From assembly GCA_948474755.1 (NCBI GenBank), contig CAOLHI010003110.1, positions 1-64,000 on the forward strand: a DNA stretch of 64,000 nt. The letters are read 5' to 3'. The notes under the pieces are model-generated. The model was not told the DNA's origin and searched no databases. It saw only the letters and a program-made list of their open reading frames with translations. A program made the translations under genes and the position numbers. Below, one piece after another: positions 21,301 through 33,010 of the stretch (position 1 is its first letter; each line of letters opens with the position of its first letter). Origin of the DNA: Ctenosaura bakeri (taxonomy: Eukaryota; Chordata; Lepidosauria; Squamata; Iguanidae).

Positions 21301-22009
21301 GTCCTGAGCTTGATGATGACAGTTATGGTTTGCTCTTTGGTTTTTAAAACCATGTCCCCATCCTTTCTCTGTATTCTCAGATGTAATTTCAAGCTTAAAA
21401 TTTAGAGTAAATCATGCAAAAAGTAAACAGGTAATTCAAAGAACATGATAAAATAACTGCAACCCACAAAATTCAGCTCGGTATCCTCCACAGAGAACCA
21501 GTGTAACAGCCATGATAGTCTTTATTACTCCACTAAAAAGCATCCAACTTTTGTACAAATCCAAGGAAACAATACATATTGTTTCCATTTCAAATGTGTA
21601 TCTTGGGGCCATTTCACACATTATGCAAAAAAAAAGAAAAGCAAAAACGCTGAAATTTGATACCAAATGCAGTTGTAGTTTCCTGACAAGTATACCTGCC
21701 TCAAATGCATGTTTGTGGTATTCACACTTTAAAATTTTTATACGCTTAGAACAGCTCCAGTTTGTATTTGGAAATGTAATGTATAAAGTTGCCTAAAGTC
21801 TTGGGAGATTAGATTTCTTTTATCTTACCTTTTCTCTATAGCAAAGCAGTTACTGGCAACATATACATAACAAGCTCTTGAGAAAACAATATTGCCGCCT
21901 TATACAGAGCTGGCTGATATGCTGTGATATACATAAGCATTCTGAAACAGATACTTTTTTTCCCATGCTCATAAAACTCTGACCCTAAGTGGACTTACTA
22001 GCTGTCAAT
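21301..22009. other. Non-coding, no recognised gene
   Basis: No repeat family or exon was recognised. It is AT-rich. Confidence 0.45.
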
Positions 22010-22330
22010 TTTTATCTACCTGATGGCTTTTAAACACATCCAGTACAAAATTGCTGTACAGAAAAGCTCCCTAATAAATTCCATAGCGCCACAATTTGGC
22101 CTGAAAGAGCTCTCATCTAGGGAGCAAATGCTGAAATGAATGCTGATGGTCGAAGCAGAATGGAATGTAGAAGAGAGAGATGCATTGCACAGATAGAGCC
22201 TCTTGGGGGTATCCAAGTTGTCAAAACTGATCTTCTTTTCTCCACTTCCTGGATAAAAAAAGAGGTTTTGGATGTCATTACACTGAATGCAAAATGAGTC
22301 ATAAGATGTCCAGTTTTCTCTGCAATACTG
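22010..22330. promoter_or_regulatory. Candidate conserved non-coding block
   Basis: A repeat-free interval with balanced composition, flanked by decayed repeats. Both strands lack a plausible coding frame (66 codons at most). Flagged only because it is unusually free of repeat signatures. Confidence 0.2.
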
Positions 22331-22424
22331 TGAAACTCCCAGTGCTAATTAGGTTGCCTTTCCTTTATTAACTGATCATATGGAGTGTGCGTTTGTGTTT
22401 GACATGTATGTAACAGAGCTTTGG

Positions 22425-22665
22425 AAAATCACTTTTTTGGGCTATAACTCCCACAATGCTCCATTGTTTAGCCTTTGCAATCCTGCTGCAAGATGTGATT
22501 TGATCAACAAGATTAAGTCTCCCACACACAGCAACATGGCCCCATAATTGCTTTTTTTGGACTATAGTTCCTAGAATCCCACAGGCAGCATACACCTGGC
22601 CGTACTTTCTTGTGGATTCTGGGAGATGTAGTCTAAAAAGTAACTTTTCAAAGCTTTGATACATT
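22425..22665. repeat. Palindromic DNA element remnant
   Basis: The left part TTGGAAAATCACTTTTTTGG and right part AAAAGTAACTTTTCAAAGCT are inverted. Inside them, CTATAACTCCCACAATGC pairs with GATTCTGGGAGATGTAGT, and a second inner copy (CTATAGTTCCTAGAATCCCA) lies in the middle. This is a diverged inverted-repeat transposon of about 240 bp. Confidence 0.6.
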
Positions 22666-24132
22666 CATACACACACACTATATAATCAATTGCTAAAGAA
22701 AAGGCTACCTATGTCTTAACTAACTCAGTGTTCCTCATACTATTGCAAAGAAAGCTAGAGATCCTATATCAGTGCTGCATTCAGTGCACTGACATTCATA
22801 TTTTGACAGATAAATAGATACACAGACAGACTGATGCCTGATATATTTAAATCAGTCATTATTTTTTGCCTAATAAAAGAGGAGATGCTGGATGGAAAAA
22901 GACTTTAGGAAGTACTGTTTACCAAAGAAGAAAGATTTATAACTGCACATTCACCTTTCTTCACCCCCTCAAAAAAAGTAAATCTTGATAGATCTCTCTT
23001 GAACAAAGCAGATTTTTTTAAAAAAAATAATAAAAGTCAAGAATAATTTCTTCATCTCTGTATTTTCAATTATCGTTTGAACCAAAACGAATCACCAGCC
23101 CTGTAATTTTTTTTCTTCAAGTTGGAAACAGTTTTACTTCCTTTTTCCCCCCTGGACACATAATTTTGATTTATAAACATGGCAACTCAGGGCAAAAGGA
23201 AGTTTTAAGCACAGTATATTCTTCTACCAGGGCTCTCCCCACCCATACTTTGCAGGTGGAAAAAATGTTGTCAGTTGTCACAATCCACCAGATGCTACTT
23301 CTAATTAACCCCATTCATTTAAGGAGAGTGTTAGAATCTAAAGCCAGCTTCACTAACCAATAAAGATTGTTGAACATTTAAATGTCCTAAGTCTACTGTA
23401 TCCATTTTTATTTCACTTTTTTAAAAAATAAGAATAATAATGGATTGTCTTGAAGTTTAATTCACTCAAGCTTGAGGGTTCATCTTTCACTAAAGGTCTC
23501 ACATTATGCATTTAGTTATGGTTTCCTCCATTTGAAATGCACTTTTTAACTGGGATCAAACTGTCTTCCAGTTCTAATGTCTTATAAATCTCCAACCTGG
23601 TATTATTTATAGTTTAGCTACTGCATGCTTACTTTATGCAAGCTAAATGAATAAATCAGTTTTCCACATCTCCCTGTTCTCTCTTTCTGATGGTTTGATT
23701 TGGTGTCTCTCCAAAAGATCCATGATTATAAAACCATATCATGTCCAGACACCCATTTGAGAAATAAGCAATGGAGCAAACTTCTAACTTCTTTGGGATA
23801 TTTATTTCACACTGCATACTTAAGCACTTGGCTATGCGTAGTTCAGAGTACTCTTTTTCTAACACAGAAAGCAAATCCAAAGAATCACTAATGAGGAAAA
23901 AAAATCTGTTTTTTTTCCCCTTCCGCACAGCATCATCTGCTTTAACCTGTCTTGGGCTTTTAAGCATGGTTACTCTGTGAAGATTTTTTTTAAATTAAAA
24001 CAATCAGTTTTAATTTTTTATAAATTTCCCTATTAGCTTCATTTAAAAAATAAATAAATGCTAGAGGCACCTCAGCTCAGGACATGGTTTGCTTACAGAA
24101 ATCCCCATTGATTGTACATAGCTTGCAACTGT
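22666..24132. other. Non-coding, AT-rich, no recognised gene
   Basis: No repeats or exons were recognised except T- and A-runs. Frames at 23656-23980 on both strands overlap each other and have no motif. Confidence 0.45.
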
Positions 24133-24290
24133 GGCCATTTCCGCACTAGGTGGTTATAGTGCTATTATTCTACTTTCAACATCCTAAGGAGTCCTGGGGT
24201 TTGCAGTTTAGTGAGGGGCCTCAAACTGTAAACCCCAGGATTCCATAGGATGTTGAAAGTGGAATAATAGCACAATAACAGTTTACTTGG
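24133..24290. mobile_element. Palindromic GGCC hairpin element, right end lost
   Basis: It starts GGCCATTTCCGCACTAGGTG and contains paired arms CTTTCAACATCCTAAGGAGT and CCATAGGATGTTGAAAGTGG. The right terminus (expected GTGCGGAAATGGCC) is missing and a SINE begins there, so the element was cut off at the junction. Confidence 0.75.
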
Positions 24291-24485
24291 ACAGCCAGCA
24301 TAGCGTAGTGGTTTGAGTATTTGGAATACAACTCCAGGGTTTGATGCCCTGCTTAGCCCCTGGGCAAGTCACACTCTCTTAACCTCATAGGAAGGCAAAG
24401 CCAAACCCCTTCTGAACAAATCTTGCCGAGAAAACCCCATGATAGGGTTGCCATAAATTGGAAACAACTTGCAGACAGACAACAG
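24290..24485 (+). mobile_element. Sauria-type tRNA-derived SINE
   Basis: The tRNA-like head has an A-box region (GCGTAGTGGTTTGAGTAT) and a B-box-like GGGTTTGATGCCC. The body has GGGCAAGTCACACTCTCTTA and the BovB-like tail reads ATAAATTGGAAACAACTTGC. It is likely transcribed by RNA polymerase III when young; this copy is diverged. Confidence 0.88.
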
Positions 24486-25059
24486 CTGTTTCAGCTTGGG
24501 TAAGGCAGTGATGCCTACATTTTTGCTGTCCCAACTTTCTCAGCTGAAAATGTCCCAGTTTCCCATCAGTGGCTCCTTTCATTTGCAGGAGTTGTTGGAC
24601 TTCTCTCTGAGGCTGTGCAGTCCAGAGCAAAGACAATTCAAGGAGTCCTGAAATTACTTTGTACTCGATTAACTCAGCAAGAGGCAGTCTATACTGAAGA
24701 GAGGAGTAGAGGAAGGGCAGAGTCTTGTCCTTCCTACTTAGAAGCAGAAACTGCACTTGCAGCCATTTTGGAACAGAACAGCCTGTATTATGTGATCATT
24801 CTTTGCTTGGTGGGTAGAATTGCCAGAGTGAAAACTGGATTTGGCACCTATCCTTTTAATGATTATGTAGAAGATCTTAGTGCTGCTTTTGTTGCACTTC
24901 TCTGAGTCTCATATCCATTTTCTTCCTGTCCTCACTTTGCACTGAGTGGTGAGACCTTGTTTTTTCTTGGGAACATAGGAAGCTCTCTTAAATTGAGACC
25001 AGTCATTAGTTCTTCTAGCTCAGAATTCCCAACTCTGAGTGGCAGCGATTGTCAAGGGG
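24486..25059. other. Non-coding, no recognised gene
   Basis: A 123-codon minus frame (24385-24756) partly reads the SINE backwards and is not a gene. Confidence 0.45.
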
Positions 25060-25195
25060 CTCAGGAAACATTATTTCCTAGCCATGCTTGGAGATTCCTA
25101 GTATTTCCTGGTGGCCTTCCATCCAAGTAGTAAACTGGTCCAACCCTGCTTAGCTTCCAAAACGTGACAACATTGAGTGTGTTGAAGGTAGTATG
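25060..25195 (-). mobile_element. 5S rRNA-derived SINE fragment
   Basis: The complement contains GGAAGCTAAGCAGGGTTGGA then CTACTTGGATGGAAGGCCAC, i.e. the middle and 3' part of 5S rRNA with substitutions. It is a diverged 5S-headed SINE, not a functional 5S gene. Confidence 0.75.
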
Positions 25196-25988
25196 GTGAT
25201 TGCTGCACTGAAATCTACAGTTCCTTTTACATAGTTTTCCTACTTTACAGATTTGTGGATTTGATTTGCCCAATTTACATAGCATTATACCATATAACAA
25301 TTTTACTCTCTGATTTATAGCTGTAGCCTGGAATTGGTAAATTGTTCAAAAATGAAATGAAACTAAATTCTGCCCCAGCTGGCTAAAATGGGCTCAAAAA
25401 GAAGAAGCAACCCAACCTTGGTTTTAATACACTGGGATAACAACCAGATGTTTAAATGCTAAACCCTGAACTTAGATGGACAACTCTATCCATTTTGGTT
25501 TCTCCTACTTTAAGATTTTTTAAAAACTTAAAATTCTTTCCATCCTGCATATGAAGAGATGTGCAAATTTTTATAAATTCTTATGAAAAATTAACTGAAA
25601 TAAAACCGCTGACTTTGGTAACAAAAAGAAGCTTGGTCACAGTTTGAAAGATTCTGTAAAAAAATCAGGATGATATAACAGGCACTAAATATTAATCTCT
25701 TGAAGTGATTATTGAAGTTTTAAAATACAGAATATGAATTTACCTTTCTCTTGCAAAGGACACATCCTTAACTTTCTGTTACAGAGAGGAACAGGCAATA
25801 AAACTGTCCTGACTTTGGGGAGATTGGTCCTTAAATGGATTTCTTGATTAAGAAAATAATAGATATGATTCATTGTTTTACAGCATAGTCCTATACAGGT
25901 ATATTCAAAAGTAAACCCCAGTCTGTTCAATGAGTCCTTTCCCCAGATAGCTTACATATAGACAGCTTACAACTGTTGCAATCTTATG
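25196..25988. other. Non-coding, no recognised gene
   Basis: AT-rich. A piece near 25880-25935 (ATAGTCCTATACAGGTATAT) belongs to the recurrent short repeat described in the findings. Confidence 0.4.
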
Positions 25989-26653
25989 CAGTCAGCTCTC
26001 CATATTTGCTAGGGTTGGGGTACAGGACCCCCACAAAAGTGGAAAAATCACAAATATCAAAAGTCATTTCCACACTACACTGTTATAGTGCTATTATTCC
26101 ACTTTTAACATCCTGTGGAATTCTGAGGTTTGTAGTTTACTGAGGCCAAAGAGCTCTCTGGCTGAGAATTCTAAATGCCCCTTCCTAAACTACAAACTCC
26201 AGAATTCTACAAGATATTAAAAGTGTAACAGTGTAGTGTTCAAATGGCCAAAGTGTGTGTGTGTGTGCCTGTGGGAAGGGGGCTGAGGCATGATGGGGAG
26301 AACAGGCACCCAGAGTCCAAACCAGGGAAAGGAGAGAGAATGGGGTGGGTCGGAATGGTGCCCTATATTTCCTCTCACTCACACCCATCACCTCCCTTGA
26401 GTGTGAGGGGCATCAGAAGAGGGTTTGCGATGCTGAGAAATCAGGCTGTGATCCATCCCTACCTGGCCAGACAGCTGTTGGTCAAGGAGGAGGAGGACCA
26501 CAGGCAGGCTTTTAAAGGGCTGCATGCCCTGATCAGAGTTGCCAAGAGGGAAGGTTCCCCTGGGAAAAAAAGTGCCTGGAGGGCAGGGGTTGGAGAAACT
26601 CACAAATAATCAAATCTGTGAAAGTCAAACCAGCAAATGCGGACGGCAGACTG
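25989..26653. mobile_element. Tigger-like element with nested hairpin
   Basis: It starts CAGTCAGCTCTCCATATTTG and ends GCGGACGGCAGACTG, followed by TA at 26654-26655 (left flank decayed to TG). Subterminal GGGGTACAGGACCCCC at 26015-26030 is a short palindrome. The hairpin element at 26063-26249 is inserted in its left part. Without that insertion it would be about 475 bp. No transposase; a 121-codon frame at 26244-26609 is not recognised. Confidence 0.75.
26063..26249. mobile_element. Palindromic GGCC hairpin element inside a Tigger-like element
   Basis: It starts GTCATTTCCACACTACACTG and ends AGTGTTCAAATGGCC. AAA flanks both sides (26060-26062 and 26250-26252), a 3-bp TSD. The arms TGTTATAGTGCTATTATTCC and the CTACAAACTCC/GGTTTGTAGTT pairs give the hairpin. 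A (GT)n tract follows at 26254-26267. Confidence 0.8.
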
Positions 26654-26655
26654 TA

Positions 26656-28009
26656 CATACATTATACTGCGAATAAACTCCATTAAACTCAGAGGCAGTT
26701 ACTTTTCAGTAGGTGCACATTGAACTTAAGTAGATAGACATAGGACATGCACAGAAAAAATGAATTCTTCTGCACTTAACGAAGAATAATGAAAACTGAG
26801 TGGGAGAGAAAAATGTTCAAAATATACACTGTCTGCAACTTCAGTGAATATTACAAGTGTGGCAAAACAACAAGGAAGTATAGATATAAATAGTACAGAA
26901 TTTAAAGCGGCAGATGTTCTCTCTGAGGAGCATAAATTAAAACAGGAACCACTAATAGAGAATGCTCCCTAGATTGCTGCAGGAAAAAATATATCTTTAT
27001 TAGTTCTAATAATGCTACCCACATATGGCAGTAATATGGGGAAAATAAGAAAAGGTCAGAAACCTTTACATTTCTGGATATATACATACCTAAAATAGAA
27101 ATGTTGTCAGTACTGACCAACTTTTAGAAAATCATCTGCACACGAGTACATATTAACAAACTCTCACATGGTTTCCAGCATCTAAAGGATTGTTTATTAT
27201 TCTGCAAGAGGTCTTGAACAAACATATTTTAATGGGACTAGAATCTAGTGTTGCTAGGTTTTCAAAACAGAAATAATGGACAGTTGAAATTCATGATATG
27301 CTATTAATATGTTTGCACTGAGTCTTTGGTTCCTCTAATGGGATTGCCATATCTAAATACATCAGGCTTAGGGATTCTTTAAGATGCTTCTGGACCTTTT
27401 TGTGTGTATGTCTTTGTATCTAAAAAATAAAGTTATGCTCAATATTTAACGGTCTGGTTTTCAAACTGATATGAGATACAAAATTGCTTTTTCTAAGAAT
27501 AATCTTGGTAGGAATATTCACTATTTTAAATTCATTAGCATTTCCAGAAGTACCTTGCAAGATGTGGTCATCTTGGGGAGCTGCAAGGGTATAGCTTGTG
27601 CTTTAGAGTGGGGATGGACAACCATGGTTCTTCATATATTTTAAATTGCAGCTTCTATGAACCCTAGCTATCATAGAAGAGATCATGGGAGTTTCAGCAC
27701 AATAGCAATTGGAGGGCCATGGTTGCCGCTTTAGGTCTAACATTCTACTTTATTTCCACAGACTCAACATGTACATTTGGAGATCTGCAGATGTTCCAAA
27801 GAAGTCACAAGTCTACTGTACCCATTTCTCCAAAGGAGATGAAGAGTACAAAGTTTCCCCAGAACTTACTCATCTTAGGGAAATGGGGCATATTCAACAA
27901 TATAAAGCAGTTCTTTAGATGTACCTAAACTGTCGTTGTAGGCAAATAAAAGACTGAATCCACTCAGCCAATGAGACATGATATGGAGAACATCTTCATT
28001 CCTTCTTCT
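26656..28009. other. Non-coding, no recognised gene
   Basis: No gene was found. 26665-26750 contains a recurrent short repeat (AATAAACTCCATTAAACTCA). 27610-27700 has decayed palindromic text (GGATGGACAACCATGGTTC). Confidence 0.4.
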
Positions 28010-28020
28010 CTGCACATATT

Positions 28021-28288
28021 GTGTCTGTGAATTCAGATCCAGCTGAATTATCCAGGGTGGTAAGGGGTCTAATTCAGGCACCTTCCCCCCAAAATCCAAT
28101 TCTAAAGCCTTCAGCAGTTCACTGTGATGCCTTTAAGGATCATTTCACAGATAATTTTTTTCAGATAAAAGTCATCTTAGATACTATTTTTATAGCAGAA
28201 AATGACAGTGGGCTGTCCAGGAACTCTGTAAGCAGGATTACGCTGGATCAGTTTCAGCTGGTGAATACTGCAGATGTGGACAAGCTAC
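28021..28288 (+). pseudogene. L2 ORF2 upstream fragment
   Basis: The open frame reads a decayed ORF2 section ahead of the polymerase core and includes the words FKDHFTDNFFQIK and SRITLDQFQLVN. Matching words occur in the linker before the reverse transcriptase of L2 elements. It is cut by the GGCC insertion at 28292. Confidence 0.65.
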
Positions 28289-28291
28289 TAG

Positions 28292-28723
28292 GGCCATTTC
28301 TGCACCGGGCTAGTAAAACAGTGCAGAGCTACCTCCAATGGAGGTCTTCTGCATCGTAGAGTGGACTGGGGCGGACTACTTTTTGTAGTTCCATACCTCA
28401 GTCCAGTTCGGAGCGACCGGAATGGTCACGCAGCGTGCTTTTAAAAAACCTCTTTTTAGAGGTTTTTAAAAAGCATGGAGCGCGCGACTCCATGTCGCTC
28501 CGTCCCTGTGCTCCGGAGCAGATTTGCAGGCTCATGCAAGTGTGTGCCTGCAGATCTTCCGAGGGCGGACTTTCGGCTGGCGAGCTTCCCTGGTTGGTGG
28601 AGAGCCTCCACCAACCAGAAGCCGCCGTTTTGGACGCCGGAGCAGCGCGGACTCACCCAGACGCTCAGGAAATCTGGTGAGTCCCGTTTTCGTGTGGCTC
28701 CTTCCCCACGTCTGGAAAGGGCC
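28292..28723. mobile_element. 432-bp GGCC element inside L2
   Basis: Ends GGCCATTTCTGCACCGGGCT and CACGTCTGGAAAGGGCC, flanked by TAG on both sides (28289-28291 and 28724-28726). The interior has a palindrome near 28437-28476 (AAAAAACCTCTTTTTAGAGG then TTTTTAAAAAGC). This is the reverse orientation of the family at 48381, 55490 and 61291: TTGGTGGAGAGCCTCCACCA lies at 28596-28615. No transposase. Confidence 0.88.
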
Positions 28724-29119
28724 TAGGACAAGTAAAGAAAACAACTTGTCCTCTTGATCCCTCTCCTTCCTGGCTGATCGTCCAGGGAGAAAATGTAGTT
28801 AAATCTCAGCTGCAACATATTATTAATGCATCTCTCAGGGAGGGCAGTTGACTGTCTTCTTTGAAAGAAATGGTAATACAACTGCCTTCTAAAAAGAGTC
28901 TTCCCTAGACCCCCTGAACTTTAACAACTATATGTCAGTATCAAATCTCCCTTTTCTGGACAAGGTGATCCAAAGGGCAATTACCTCACAACTCTAGGCA
29001 GTCTTGGAGGATACATACTATATAGACCCATTTCAAACAAGCTTCAGAGCAAGATATGGAGCTGAGACTGCTATGGTCATCTTAGGGAATGTTCTTTGCC
29101 TGAGGATTGATGGGGAAGT

Positions 29120-29629
29120 GTGTCACTGCTGGTACTTTTGAACCTTTTAGCAGCATTCAATATCATTGATCATGGTATCCTTCTGAAATGCCTGTGTAGT
29201 TTGGGAATTGGAAGCACTGTGCTTCAATGGTCCCAGTCTTATCTCTCAGGTAGATTCCTGACAGAGGTGTTTGGGGGCAGTTGCTCCTCAGAAAAAGAGC
29301 TGTTACATGGTATACCAGAAGGTGCTGTTCTATTCCCAATGTTGTTCAACAGCTACGTGAAACTGTTGGGAGAGATTATTTGGAGACGTAGGTCAGGGTA
29401 CTATCAGTATGCTGATGACACTCAAATATATTTCTCCATGATTTCAAAAGAGACCTCAGCTAAAGATAGTGTATCTCCTCTGAATAAATGTCTGGATCAG
29501 ATAATGGGCTGGATAAGGGAAAACAGATTGAAGCTGAATTCAGATAAGATGAAGGTACCTACTGTCAAGGGACTTCACATGGCTTGGAAGTGTATCAACC
29601 AATTCTGGATGAGGTTACACTCCCCCTGA
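29120..29629 (+). pseudogene. L2 reverse transcriptase fragment, catalytic Asp lost
   Basis: The 169-residue frame has AAFNIIDH (residues 11-18), GIPEGAVL (64-71, where Q is usual in place of E67), FNSYVKLLGEII (76-87) and YADD (97-100). L2-type enzymes usually have LDLSAAFDT in motif A; here the motif-A aspartate position (residue 8) is Asn, so the active site is broken even though YADD is kept. The start codon is accidental. Confidence 0.88.
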
Positions 29630-29868
29630 AAGACTGTGTTCACAGCCTGGGAGTGCTCCTGGATCTGTCCCTCAAAATGACAGCCCAGATAGATGTGACA
29701 GCCAAGAGTATCTATTATCAGCTTCAGCTGTTATGCCAGCTGTGCCCCTTCTAGAGCTGGAGAACCTAAAGATGGTAGTGCACACAGTGATAATATCAAG
29801 ACTGGATTTCTACAGTGAGCTATACATTGGGCTACCTCTGTACCAAGTTCAGAAACTTCTGTCCGTTA

Positions 29869-30041
29869 GGCCATTTCTGCACCACAGTGTTATTATTCCA
29901 CTTTCAACATCCTATGGAATCCTATGGTTTGTAGTTTACTGAGGATTCTAAAATGCTCCCCGCTAAATTGCGAAGTCCAGGATTCCATAGGATGTTGAAA
30001 GTGGAATAATAGCACTGTAACAGTATAATGTGGAAATGGCC
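29869..30041. mobile_element. Palindromic GGCC hairpin element inside L2
   Basis: Termini GGCCATTTCTGCACCACAGT and AATGTGGAAATGGCC, with TTA at 29866-29868 and TTT at 30042-30044 (a TSD with one mismatch). The arms CTTTCAACATCCTATGGAAT and CCATAGGATGTTGAAAGTGG pair along most of the element. Confidence 0.85.
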
Positions 30042-30461
30042 TTTGTTTCCAGGCAAAGTATAAGGTGTTGGTCACCTTCTCCCACATAATCTGCTCCATA
30101 CACTCAGGTCCTCTGGGGAATATTTAACTAGGACTAGGCTGGCAACCGTCACCCAGAGGAATTTTTCTTCAACCACCCTTAGGCTGTGGAACAACCTGCT
30201 GGGAAGGGATTCAACAGCTGAATATATTGTCTGAATTTAAAATAGCATTAAAGCCCAGTCTCTTCTGACAGGCTTATCCAGATGATTTTTAAATTATGTG
30301 CTTTACATTATGAATTTTAAAGTATGGTGTGATTGTTTTAAACTGGTTTTATGTGTTTTTAACTGGTTTATGTGTCATTAACTGATGTTATGTGTTGTAT
30401 TTTAATCTGCTGTTTTGTACTGCCTTGATCCATAGGGAGAGGCAGGTAAAAAATAAATATG

Positions 30462-30512
30462 ACAATTATGATGGTGATGATGATGGTGATGATGATGATG
30501 ATGGTGATGAGC
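30462..30512. repeat. (GAT)n/(GGTGAT)n microsatellite
   Basis: Imperfect GATGGTGAT units directly after the L2 3' end, as often happens with LINE tails. Confidence 0.85.
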
Positions 30513-32764
30513 GGAGTAGACCATGGTCAAGTGGACTTCAGGGTAGCAGAATTTACTTTTCTTTTTGTTTCTTTCTTTTTTAAAATAAAACCTTGTGAGT
30601 CATTCCGCACAAAAGCCTATTTAGGGTATCTTCAGCTTAGCAGTATAATTTATGATGTGGAGAATCATTTTCTTCCAGTTGTTATTTTTTTTAAAAAAGA
30701 GGAGGCATCTTATTTCCTCACTAACCTACTGCAGATTCCCAAAGATCAACCCATAGATCACCATATACCTTCCATCCATTCAGAAGAAGACCCATTGAAA
30801 CATGAAATAGGGCTGACTTAAGCCCTGTTGATTTCATTGGGTCTCCTCTGACCTAAGTTTAATCCTGTTCATCTCTGCTCAGAACTAAATTCCACCAAGT
30901 TCAGTGGGAATTTCTCCAAGGTAAGTAAATGCAGTGCAGCTTAAGCCTAGATCCACTCCAAAGACTGTTATTTTTATTTGGATGTAGCTGTTCTGGCCAT
31001 TGCTTTATTGGATCTATTAAAATGCATGAAGTCAATTTCAACATGTTGCCTGTTCTAATTACTGAAGCTGTGAGAAAAATAGATAGATGTTGAACACCTT
31101 GTTTTTTTAGAGAAAAGATTTGTTTTCTTAATTTTTTTTTCAAAAATTTTGGAGATATTTGAACAGTTCCAGCAGTAAAGTACTGGAAGAGATAACTGCT
31201 AGAATCATCAAACCTTGGCAAGAATTTAAACAAGAAAAGATCCAAAAATGATGACTTTGGCTTCAATTAAATGGTCTGATTCCCAACTTTTTTTTTCTTC
31301 ACATCTGTATTTCCTGATTCAAACCTCAATACCACATTAAAAACTCACTCTCTACATCTCCCCTACCATGTTATCATGTTATATTTAAATTCTTTATTTT
31401 AATATATATTGTATGAAAGAAGAATTCACAAATTCCTTTTTAAGATGAAATATACTACCAATACCCCAGCAATCTCTTACACCTATTTTTCATGTCTGCA
31501 GGATATATAATATTTAAGCTATATGGCATGGTCCTCTATTTTTTTTCTTCAGTGCAATTCATACTTCCAAATTCATTTCCTTTCAGAAAGATTGCTGGAA
31601 ATATCTTAAAGTGATTGCCAGAATAATTAAAGAACAAAAATATACTGTATAAGATTTGTTGCAGTGTTATCAGTTTTTTCATCTCTAAAACTTTGGGCAG
31701 ATTTCTGGTAGTTCAGACTGCAATTCTGGATTTATTCAACCGCTAAGCAAGCCCTGGCTTAGGGCAGGTGTGGGAATCATATGGCTTTCCAAGTCTGTCA
31801 GATTGCAGCTCCCACATTCCTTACCATTGGCTATGATGTTTAAGGCTGATGGGAGTGGCAGTCCATCAACAATACAATTCCCACCCTTGGCTTAGGGCCT
31901 CAGATAATGAGGACTGCCTAAATGCACCCACTTTCCTATTCATTATCATTCAGACTTTCTTAAATATGAAGACTATTGTGAGCTGCCTTGGTGAAAGGTG
32001 GTATATAAATGATATATGTAAGTAAATACATACATATATACATCCATACAAGCACAATGTGTGCATAGAAGTGCCTTCCATATTTTTATCAATGTAGCTT
32101 ACTCTCAAGTAAATGTGCATAGGTTAGGTAACACAGAGCCTTTATTATTCCTGGGAGGCTCAACATCTTAATAATATTTTGTGTCTTTGTGCTTAATCAT
32201 TTAGTACACTTCTGATAGATAATTCCTGAGGAGGCTTACCAAATAGAGTTATGGCAGTCTAATTTTAGAGGGCTCAGCACCTCCCTCAGTCTAATGGCTT
32301 GAGATTCCCCCTTCTCATCCGACTCCTCGTTCTAGAGTCTATGAATGAGACACAGGGAGTTGCGAGTGGGATAAAAGTATCTTAAGCATGTGGAATTTCT
32401 CTCTTTGAAAATCTAATATGCTGTAATAGCAGAGCCACTGCACTGGAAAAGGACTTCTGTGCTTCCACTGATACTCTACTGATATATTTGCATATACAGC
32501 AAATGCTACATTTCTAGGGGTCTCTCATCCAGGAAAATCAACACTGTGTAGCGCAGTCCCTACAACTTCTCATTGCTCAGGGAAGCATGCATTGACTGAA
32601 ATTGGATAATATGAATGGCTACATCAGTCAGCTAAAACAGCATTATGTTGCTTCTGCATCATTACTATCATAGTAATCACAAAAATTTCTTTGTATGTGA
32701 TAGGATGTTTTGTGGTACCGTTGAAGAGTATGGCTCTAATTGCATGGTCACAGGTGCTTTGCAA
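30513..32764. other. Non-coding stretch, two minor repeat traces
   Basis: No gene was recognised. 30815-30960 has several copies of a recurrent short repeat (CCCTGTTGATTTCATTGGGT). 31770-31890 has a decayed palindromic element (CAGATTGCAGCTCCCACATT). 31980-32045 is a LINE-like tail (GAGCTGCCTTGGTGAAAGGT) with CATA-rich text. Confidence 0.5.
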
Positions 32765-33010
32765 GACAGCCAGAGTGGTGGAATGGTCTGAGCATTGGAC
32801 TACAACTCTAGAGGCCAGGGTGCAAATCCCCACATGGCCAAGGAAACCCACTGGATGACCTAGGACAAGCCACACTCTCTAGCTCAGAGGAACGCAAAGG
32901 CAACCCCCCTCTGAATAAATCTTGCCAAGAAAACCCCATGATAGGTTTGCCTTAGAGTCATTATAAGTTGGAAACAACTTGAAGGGACACAACAACAACA
33001 ACAACAACGT
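32765..33010 (+). mobile_element. Sauria-type tRNA-derived SINE, near full length
   Basis: The head includes GCATTGGACTACAACTCTAG and GGGTGCAAATCCCC (B-box-like). The body is GGAAACCCACTGGATGACCT and AGCCACACTCTCTAGCTCAG. The BovB-like tail (ATAAGTTGGAAACAACTTGA) is followed by (AAC)n at 32991-33008. It is one of the best preserved SINE copies here. Confidence 0.92.

Larger units (their letters stand above)
28010..30460 (+). mobile_element. L2-type LINE, about 2.4 kb, interrupted twice
   Basis: Sense-strand L2. The upstream part (28021-28288) reads a decayed ORF2 N-terminal section, the reverse transcriptase follows at 29120-29629, then the C-terminal region and a 3' UTR ending GGAGAGGCAGGTAAAAAATA near 30455, next to a GAT microsatellite. 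It is interrupted by the elements at 28292-28723 and 29869-30041. Frameshifts and a changed catalytic residue show that it is inactive. Confidence 0.88.

Noticed and set aside
24290..24370. Possible tRNA gene
   Set aside because: A- and B-box-like words are present but no cloverleaf with a sensible acceptor stem, and the sequence continues into a SINE body and tail.
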